This document shows, one piece after another, positions 22,345 through 28,449 of a stretch of DNA of 31,371 nucleotides. The position numbers and the translations under genes were made by a program. Below the pieces are notes generated by a model. That model was not told where the DNA came from, did no database searches, and saw only the letters and a list, made by a program, of their open reading frames with translations. Each line of letters opens with the position of its first letter. Position 1 is the first letter of the stretch. The stretch is from Candidatus Lloydbacteria bacterium RIFCSPLOWO2_02_FULL_54_12 (lineage in GTDB: Bacteria > Patescibacteriota > Minisyncoccia > Phycocordibacterales > UBA6899): positions 5,101-36,471 of the forward strand of contig MHLS01000064.1 in the NCBI GenBank assembly GCA_001819095.1, in the 5' to 3' direction.

Positions 22345-23496
22345 ATTCTCATGTTTTCAACCGACCGCGCGGTATTTGACGAGGAGTCTCCGGTGCGCCG
22401 ACGGCTCACGGAACAGGCCTCACTCGTTTCGGGGATGCATGTGGTCGTCTTGACGAAGAAAAAGGATGCGTTCGACAGGAGACACTTCGGAAAGCACGTT
22501 ACGGTCTACCCCACCTCCTCGGTTAACCGGCTCGCGTATATTGTTGACGCTTACCGTCTCGGCGTCGAGATCCTCCGGGCCGGCCGCCATACGTCGCGGT
22601 GGCTCGTAACGACGCAGGACCCGTTCGAGGTCGGCGTGGTGGGGTATCTCCTTGCGCGAAAGTTCCGAGCACCGTTTCACGTGCAACTGCATACCGATCC
22701 GTGGAGCGAGGCGTGGAGAAGGGGGCACATCTTGAACCGCGTCCGTTTTTTGCTGGGACTATTTCTCTTGAAGCACGCCGACGGGATCCGTGTCGTTTCC
22801 GAGCGCGTGGAGAAGCGCGTCTTGGGGCTTGGGATCCCCCGCGAGCGCGTCACGAAGATACCCATCTACGTTGACACGGAATATTTCTTCGGCGCAAAAC
22901 CCGCCTTTGATCCGCGTCGCACTTATCCGGCGTACGGAAAGGTGGTGCTCTCGATCGGCCGCCTTGAACCCGAGAAGAATTTTCGCGGGCTCATTCGCGC
23001 GTTCGCTATCGTGCACAGAGCGCATCCCGACGCGCTCCTCCTCATTATCGGAAGCGGTGCCGAGCGTGAACGTCTGCTTTCGCTCGCCCGCTCGCTTTCG
23101 CTCGATGATTGCGTCAAGATCCTTCCTTGGGCGCGCGACGTCGCGACTTACTATAAGACCTGTGATGTCTATGTGCAGCCGTCGCTCTATGAAGGGTGGG
23201 GTCTTGCGGTAATCGAAGCCTTGGCTTCGGGTGCTCCGGTCGTGATGACCGACGTGGGATGTGCCGGAGAAGTCGTGAAGCATGAGGAGTCAGGTCTCGT
23301 CGTTCCGGTGAATGACGAAAAGGCCCTTGCGCATGCAATCGGACAGTTGTTGGATAATCACACGCTTGCGCTCTCCCTTGCGGGGAGCGGCAACGGAGCG
23401 GTGAAAAGACTTGCCACAAAGGCAGAAACGCTCATACTATACAAAACAAGCTGGGAGAACACCTTACTTCATGGGGAAAAACAAGGCAAAACTTAA
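22339..23496 (+). CDS. Family 4 (GT-B) glycosyltransferase
   Basis: 385 residues. The N-terminal domain (MNILMFSTDRAVFDEESPVRRR) lacks the GG-A/P-E loop of its two neighbours, so it belongs to a different branch. HVQLHTDPWSEAW, VVSERVEKRVLGLGIPRERVTKIPIYVD, LSIGRLEPEKNFRGLI, LLIIGSGAERERL and the E-x7-E signature EGWGLAVIEALASGAPVVMTDVG are standard for retaining GT4 enzymes. The ATG sits inside the right end of the family-C element. It overlaps the start of the YvcK-like gene by 26 nt. Confidence 0.9.
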   Translation: MNILMFSTDRAVFDEESPVRRRLTEQASLVSGMHVVVLTKKKDAFDRRHFGKHVTVYPTSSVNRLAYIVDAYRLGVEILRAGRHTSRWLVTTQDPFEVGVVGYLLARKFRAPFHVQLHTDPWSEAWRRGHILNRVRFLLGLFLLKHADGIRVVSERVEKRVLGLGIPRERVTKIPIYVDTEYFFGAKPAFDPRRTYPAYGKVVLSIGRLEPEKNFRGLIRAFAIVHRAHPDALLLIIGSGAERERLLSLARSLSLDDCVKILPWARDVATYYKTCDVYVQPSLYEGWGLAVIEALASGAPVVMTDVGCAGEVVKHEESGLVVPVNDEKALAHAIGQLLDNHTLALSLAGSGNGAVKRLATKAETLILYKTSWENTLLHGEKQGKT

Positions 23497-24697
23497 TCAG
23501 AAGATCTCTTTTTCGCGCCGCTCGCTCGGGAGTGAGAACGAAGCCGTTCCTGCCCCGCTCGCACGCTTGGCGAATAAAACACACCGCGTGTCCTTACCTC
23601 GCGGCAAGCCGACGGGGTATTCGGCACGCGGTACCGGGGGTGTTTTTTTGGAAGAGGAATCGGCCGCCGCCGATGCTGACTTTAATGTATCCCCGCGACA
23701 GAGTCGCGGGGTATTACACACCAATAAGAAGATCGTTGTTATCGGGGGCGGCACCGGGACTTTTACCGTGCTTTCGGGTCTGAAGTACTATCCCGTTGAC
23801 CTCGCGGCGGTGGTCACGATGGCGGATGACGGCGGCTCGACGGGGCGCTTGCGCGACGAGTTCGGCGTTCTTCCGCCCGGTGATCTCCGTCAGTGCCTTG
23901 TCGCGCTTTCCGAGGCGGGAGAGGTCATGCGCAAACTCTTCAACCATCGCTTCGATAGCGGCGAACTCGCGGGACATAATTTCGGCAATATCTTCATCTC
24001 GACACTGGAGCAAGTGACGGGCTCTTTGGATCAGGCACTTGATGTCGCGGGGCGTCTCCTAAACATCCGCGGGCGCGTCATACCGGTCACGCTCTCTAAG
24101 GTCGGCCTCATCGCGGAACTGAAGAACGGGAAGGTGCTCGAGGGCGAGTCCGCGCTTTCCGACTACCAGCTCGTCTCGCGCTTCGGCATCAAAAAGATCT
24201 ATCTCAAACCGAAGGCGAAGGCGAACAAGAAAGCGATTGATGCGATCGAGGATGCCGACCTCGTCGTCGTGGGGCCGGGGAATCTCTACGCATCACTCAT
24301 ACCGAATTTCCTTGTCGACGGGATCGGCCGCGCCCTCGTTGCTTCAAAGGCAAAAAAGGTCTACGTTGCGAACCTGATGAACAAGAACGGGCACACCGAC
24401 GATTTTTGCGTCTCCGATTATGTACGCGCGCTGGAGTCCGTCATCGGCAAGAAGCGGGTCTTTGACGCGGTGATCTATAATACGAAGAAGCCGACGCAGG
24501 CCCTCTTGCGCAAATATGCCGACGAAGGTTCGCCGGTCGAGACGAGCTCTGAATGTTTCAAAGAAGGTTTCAGACTTGTCGGGGCGAATCTCCTAGCGGA
24601 TGAGATCGCCAAGACCGCGAAGAAGGATCTTCTGCGGCGCACACTGATACGACACGATCCGAAGAAGTTGGCAAGCGTCTTGATGCAGTCGCTCTGA
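23471..24697 (+). CDS. YvcK/CofD-like protein with repeat-derived N-terminal extension
   Basis: 408 residues from the ATG at 23471; a TTG at 23411 would extend it further into the preceding gene. The YvcK/CofD-like fold starts only at about residue 88: KKIVVIGGGTGTFTVLSGLK, VTMADDGGSTGRLRDEFG, PPGDLRQCL, GHNFGNIFI and DLVVVGPGNLYASLIPNFLV. Bacterial YvcK proteins bind UDP-sugars and control carbon flow into the cell wall, although this assignment to function is by homology. The first 85 or so residues are not part of the fold; residues 38-81 are encoded by a family-B element. No ATG follows the element before the conserved domain, so the element is probably translated. Confidence 0.82.
   Translation: MGKNKAKLNQKISFSRRSLGSENEAVPAPLARLANKTHRVSLPRGKPTGYSARGTGGVFLEEESAAADADFNVSPRQSRGVLHTNKKIVVIGGGTGTFTVLSGLKYYPVDLAAVVTMADDGGSTGRLRDEFGVLPPGDLRQCLVALSEAGEVMRKLFNHRFDSGELAGHNFGNIFISTLEQVTGSLDQALDVAGRLLNIRGRVIPVTLSKVGLIAELKNGKVLEGESALSDYQLVSRFGIKKIYLKPKAKANKKAIDAIEDADLVVVGPGNLYASLIPNFLVDGIGRALVASKAKKVYVANLMNKNGHTDDFCVSDYVRALESVIGKKRVFDAVIYNTKKPTQALLRKYADEGSPVETSSECFKEGFRLVGANLLADEIAKTAKKDLLRRTLIRHDPKKLASVLMQSL
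23583..23711 (+). repeat. Family-B composite hairpin element, copy 2 (inside the YvcK-like gene)
   Basis: Same order as copy 1 with different stems: ACCGCGTG/CACGCGGT (23583-23590 with 23625-23632) enclosing CCTCGCGGC/GCCG-A-CGGGG (23597-23617); the conserved 25-nt core (23634-23658, 23 of 25 identical to copy 1); ATCGGC/GCCGAT with the same CGCC loop (23659-23674); CCCCGCGAC/GTCGCGGGG (23691-23699 with 23703-23711). ACACACC flanks it on both sides (23579-23585 and 23716-23722), a possible target duplication. Confidence 0.8.
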
Positions 24698-24734
24698 AAT
24701 ACCACTTTTTTATTTTTCTTTCGTTATCATTTCC

Positions 24735-25805
24735 ATGGGAAAAACGATCGGCTTCATCGGGCAGGGGTGGATAGGGAAGAACCTCGCGGATCACTTCGAG
24801 GAGCGCGGTTTTTCGACCGTACGCTATGCGAAAGAAGAGCCCTACACCGCGAACAAAGACAAAGTGGGGGAATGCGATATCGTCTTCATTGCCGTACCGA
24901 CACCGTCGACGCCGGAGGGCTTCGACGACCGCATCCTTCGCGGTGTCATCGGGAACGTCGGCAAAGGAAAGATCGCGGTCATCAAGTCGACCATACTTCC
25001 GGGAACGACCGACGACCTTGCGAAGAAATATCCGGACATCTTCGTTCTCCACTCTCCGGAATTCCTCCGCGAAACGTCTGTGCGACACGACATCGATTAT
25101 CCCGACCGCAATATCGTCGGTGTACCGAGCGATTGTTTCGAGGATCCGCTCTGGCTTGAGCAGGCGGAGACCGTCATGTCGGTACTTCCCAAGTCGCCCT
25201 ATCGGAGCATCTGCAAAGCGCCCGAAGCGGAACTCACGAAATACGGCGGGAACAATTTTCTTTACGCAAAAGTGGTCTTCATGAACATCATGTATGACCT
25301 TGCGCGCCTCCATGGCGCGCGCTGGGACGTCTTAGCCGAGAATATGAAGGCGGACCCGCGTATCGGCACTTCGCACATGCAGCCGGTGCATCAATATTCA
25401 CACATGGGCGGCAAGGAGGGTCGCGGAGCGGGTGGACATTGTTTCATCAAGGACTTCGTCGCTTTCCGCCAGTTATATGAAAGGACGCACCCCGACGACC
25501 ACGAAGGTATTGCGCTCCTCCTTGCATTCGAGTCGAAGAACAACCGCCTTCTCCGTGACACAGGAAAGGACCTCGATCTTCTTGAGGGTGTTTATGGAAA
25601 ACTCGGAGACGATATCGCCAAAATGGGGGAGGCGCTCGTCAAAGAGGAGGACGACGTCGACGCACTGGAAAAAGCGTATCGGAAGAAGGATCTCCCGACG
25701 ATCGAAGCGGCCTATCAACGTTCCGGCGACGACCTCCTGCGCTTGGCCGAGGTTTATGAAAAGACGGGAAAGGACATCGAAGATATTGAATCCACCGTCA
25801 AATAG
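24735..25805 (+). CDS. UDP-glucose/GDP-mannose dehydrogenase-like protein lacking the UDP-binding domain
   Basis: 356 residues against the roughly 430 usual for the family. The NAD domain is present (TIGFIGQGWIGKNLADHF, IVFIAVPTPSTPE, IKSTILPGTT, SPEFLRE). The central domain carries KYGGNNFLYAKVVFMN and the catalytic Cys in GAGGHCFIKD. After about residue 270 the C-terminal domain is replaced by roughly 80 charged helical residues (KDLDLLEGVYGKLGDDIAK, then ALEKAYRKKD, DLLRLAEVYEKTGKD). The normal reaction would supply UDP-glucuronate to the epimerase at 15962. Loss of the C-terminal half of the active site makes the activity uncertain. Confidence 0.78.
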   Translation: MGKTIGFIGQGWIGKNLADHFEERGFSTVRYAKEEPYTANKDKVGECDIVFIAVPTPSTPEGFDDRILRGVIGNVGKGKIAVIKSTILPGTTDDLAKKYPDIFVLHSPEFLRETSVRHDIDYPDRNIVGVPSDCFEDPLWLEQAETVMSVLPKSPYRSICKAPEAELTKYGGNNFLYAKVVFMNIMYDLARLHGARWDVLAENMKADPRIGTSHMQPVHQYSHMGGKEGRGAGGHCFIKDFVAFRQLYERTHPDDHEGIALLLAFESKNNRLLRDTGKDLDLLEGVYGKLGDDIAKMGEALVKEEDDVDALEKAYRKKDLPTIEAAYQRSGDDLLRLAEVYEKTGKDIEDIESTVK

Positions 25806-25875
25806 ATAAGCAACGATTTTCTTAGGCGGACGCCACGTGTCGACCGTCCTTCTTTTCTTGTGCTAGTATCTATCC

Positions 25876-26646
25876 ATGGCGAAGATAAAAACGGCCGAAG
25901 AGATCATACGACTGCGCGAATCGGGGAGTCGGCTTGCGCGCGTACTTCAGGGGCTCAAGCGAGCAATCGCGCCGGGCGTGAGCACCAAAGCACTCGACGC
26001 GCTCGCGGAGAAGCTTATTCGTGCCGGAGGTGATGTGCCCCCCTTCTTGAATTACACTCCGCGCGGCGCGAAGACGCCCTTTCCCGCATCGCTTTGCGTT
26101 TCGCTCAATGACGAGATCGTTCACGGGATTCCGAGCGATGAGCGCATCATTAAGGATGGTGATGTGGTCTCGATCGATCTCGGTCTTTCCCACGAAGGAA
26201 TGATCACAGATGCCGCCCTCACCGTCCCCGTCGGCAAGGTTTCTTCCGATGTACTGCGCTTGGTCAAAGAGACGGAGCGTGCACTCAATGAGGGGATTAA
26301 GGCAATACGGGTCGGCGGCCACATCGGCGATATCGGCGCGGCGATCGAGCGTGTGGCGAAGGGAGAGGGCTACGGCATTGTGCGCGAGTTGGGCGGCCAC
26401 GGCGTCGGCCATCATGTCCACGAGGACCCTTATGTTCCAAACTACGGCAAAAAAGGGACAGGCCCGATCTTAAAGGAGGGGATGGTGCTCGCACTAGAGC
26501 CGATGTTTTTGCTCGGGAAGGAAGATATCCGCATGATGCCCGACGGGTACACCGTCGTTTCGAAGGACGGAAGCGTATCGGCGCATTTCGAACACACTAT
26601 CGTGGTCACCAAAAACGGGGCTCTAATACTGACCCAAATAACCTAG
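25876..26646 (+). CDS. map: Type I methionine aminopeptidase
   Basis: 256 residues, a typical length. All five metal ligands are present: Asp101 in SIDLG, Asp112 in TDAAL, His175 in GGHGVGHHVHE, Glu208 in LALEPM and Glu239 in HFEHT; His83 in IVHGIP is the conserved catalytic helper. It removes the initiator Met from nascent proteins in the cytoplasm. TAGTAT (25864-25869) ends 6 nt before the ATG, so transcription could begin at or inside the start codon. It lies 70 nt after the dehydrogenase-like gene with a weak GGACG/CGTCC hairpin (25828-25849) in the gap. Confidence 0.95.
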   Translation: MAKIKTAEEIIRLRESGSRLARVLQGLKRAIAPGVSTKALDALAEKLIRAGGDVPPFLNYTPRGAKTPFPASLCVSLNDEIVHGIPSDERIIKDGDVVSIDLGLSHEGMITDAALTVPVGKVSSDVLRLVKETERALNEGIKAIRVGGHIGDIGAAIERVAKGEGYGIVRELGGHGVGHHVHEDPYVPNYGKKGTGPILKEGMVLALEPMFLLGKEDIRMMPDGYTVVSKDGSVSAHFEHTIVVTKNGALILTQIT

Positions 26647-26659
26647 GGCCTATCGGAGG

Positions 26660-26665
26660 TATAAT
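26660..26665 (+). promoter_or_regulatory. Consensus -10 box close to a start codon
   Basis: Perfect TATAAT ending 6 nt before the ATG at 26672. The junction GGGGATGAAT after it resembles the target of the family-C element at 22207. Confidence 0.4.
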
Positions 26666-26671
26666 GAGGGG

Positions 26672-28282
26672 ATGAATTTCGAGTCAAAGGAAACGCTCTC
26701 GCCCCCCATAGAAGATCTTGTCGCGTATCTCGGCCGCGCGGCGTCCGACGCCGAAGAGGCGCACCCTGCGCAGCACCAAGAACCGTACTTCTTGAGCAGA
26801 ATCTCTGATCGCGCGGGAGCACTCTACGAGAAGGTTCGTGGCGCCGTCGACAATAAAGAAGAACATTTCCTCCGTCGGCACGCGATCCGGCGCGTCGTTA
26901 AGCGTGTCGGCTGGCTTTCGGGAGATCCGAAGATCATTGCACAGACGCTCATTGCGGAGCTCTATCGCGGCGGACATCTTCCGCGCAGGCGCGTGTCCGC
27001 GCTCGTGGTGGAGGAAGTAGAGAGGTCGATCGCGGGGTTCATTGCGCTTTCGCGCGCGGTCGAGCGGACGGTGACCGTTCCGGAATTCCTGCGACTGCGC
27101 ATCTACCTTCTCGACATCGTTTCCGGCGCAGTGGAGGACCGCCTCTATTCGACGTACAACGAGGAGGCGGTCGTGACGACCCTTGCGCGCATCCTCTCGG
27201 AGTCGATCCACGGCGATGTCCCGCAATGTTCCGAGGACGCCAAAGCAAAACTCTTCTATCTTTCCGCGTGGCGGAGCATGTTCGGCGCCGACAGGTCGCT
27301 TTCTGTTTACAAGCTGTGGACCTTGGAGTATCCGCATTGGGAGCATGTCGACCGCGAGAGCGCGACCCAATTGGCGGAAGTGTTCGCCCGTTTCGTCACT
27401 CGCACCGAAACACTGCTCGACGACCCGTTCATCGACCGGCTTGTCCATCGCACGCACAACCATGCCGTTGCGATGACGGTAATCTACGGACTGGTCAAAC
27501 GCTATCGTTTCGGATTGGAGACCGTGATGAAGGACCCAGCGCAGTTCGACCGCTACGTGCGGGAAACGATAGCGCTCATGTATCGGCGCGATATCGACCG
27601 CGCCCGCCGCCGGTCGTGGCGCGCGCTTCTCTATATCTTCCTCACCAAAGCACTCGTCATCTTTTTGGCGGAGTCGCTCTACCTTTCGGCGTTGCGTGCG
27701 GGAGGGATCGAGCCGCTCTCGCTCGGGATCAACCTCCTGTTCCATCCGTTACTGCTTTTCTTCATTACCCGCGGGATTTTTCCTCCGGCAAAAGAAAATA
27801 CGGAACGGCTGGTCCGCCTTATCGGCGCCTTGGTATACGGAAAAGAATTTCCGACGATTGTCGTGCGCACAAAGTCGTGGGGAATATTGGGCGACATCGC
27901 ACTTGCGTTCTATGTTGTCATTCTTTCAGGTCTTTTTGTGGGCATCATCGCGCTATTGGAGAAGCTCAACTTCCACAGCATCGACATCGCATCTTTCCTC
28001 CTTTTCCTCGTTTTAGTGGTGTATTTCGGGTTTCGTATACGCTATACCGCGCGGCGCATGGAGCTCATGGGCGGACACGAGGGCTTCTTCCGCTCGCTCG
28101 CCGAGCTCGCGGCGCTCCCCTTGGTCTCTTCGGGGCGCTGGCTTGTGACCAAATTCGAACGGTTGAATATCGTCGCCATATTCCTCGATTTCTTTATCGA
28201 GCTTCCCTTCAAACTTGTCCTCGACTTTTTCGACGTTTTTTCGCGGATGTTGAGGGAGAAGAAGGAGGAGATCTACTCCTAG
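26672..28282 (+). CDS. Large membrane protein of unknown function
   Basis: 536 residues. The first 300 or so are soluble, helical and charged, with no motif I recognise. Four hydrophobic helices follow (roughly 313-337, 345-367, 400-428 and 433-455), then an amphipathic helix near the end (about 502-527, NIVAIFLDFFIELPFKLVLDFF) and a basic tail. It lies directly before the TraG-like ATPase at 28446 and on the same strand, separated by a family-C element. A membrane partner of that ATPase is plausible from position only. Confidence 0.65.
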   Translation: MNFESKETLSPPIEDLVAYLGRAASDAEEAHPAQHQEPYFLSRISDRAGALYEKVRGAVDNKEEHFLRRHAIRRVVKRVGWLSGDPKIIAQTLIAELYRGGHLPRRRVSALVVEEVERSIAGFIALSRAVERTVTVPEFLRLRIYLLDIVSGAVEDRLYSTYNEEAVVTTLARILSESIHGDVPQCSEDAKAKLFYLSAWRSMFGADRSLSVYKLWTLEYPHWEHVDRESATQLAEVFARFVTRTETLLDDPFIDRLVHRTHNHAVAMTVIYGLVKRYRFGLETVMKDPAQFDRYVRETIALMYRRDIDRARRRSWRALLYIFLTKALVIFLAESLYLSALRAGGIEPLSLGINLLFHPLLLFFITRGIFPPAKENTERLVRLIGALVYGKEFPTIVVRTKSWGILGDIALAFYVVILSGLFVGIIALLEKLNFHSIDIASFLLFLVLVVYFGFRIRYTARRMELMGGHEGFFRSLAELAALPLVSSGRWLVTKFERLNIVAIFLDFFIELPFKLVLDFFDVFSRMLREKKEEIYS

Positions 28283-28308
28283 GTTCCCCGACGCGTTCGG
28301 AGCGTTTT

Positions 28309-28317
28309 TGCTATAAT
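28309..28317 (+). promoter_or_regulatory. Extended -10 promoter before the second ATPase
   Basis: TG-C-TATAAT, with TATAAT at 28312-28317, 7 nt before an ATG at 28325 that lies in the left repeat of the family-C element. A weak ACGC/GCGT hairpin with T-run sits just upstream. Confidence 0.5.
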
Positions 28318-28318
28318 A

Positions 28319-28449
28319 AACGGGATGGTCCCGTTTGAGGTCGCGGATCCGAACAGAAACATCAACAGCATGAAATCGTTCACTATTACTGAAACTAAGC
28401 GGTCGGCAACGCGGACAAGGAGGTTCGCGTCCTACCTCTAACGGGATGG
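28319..28449 (+). repeat. Family-C element, copy 2, upstream of the second ATPase
   Basis: AACGGGATGG occurs at 28319-28328 and 28440-28449. TCCCGTTTGAGGT (28329-28341) is complementary, with one mismatch, to ACCTCTAACGGGA (28433-28445). The interior has CCGAAC, AAAC and GCATGAAAT boxes in the same order as copy 1. The right repeat holds the start codon of the ATPase gene. Confidence 0.8.

Noticed and set aside
26684..28338. Open frames of 353 codons (minus) and 370 codons (plus, other frame) across the membrane protein
   Set aside because: Low-complexity Arg-rich translations with no hydrophobic or motif pattern; the 26672 frame has clear membrane helices and a -10 box.
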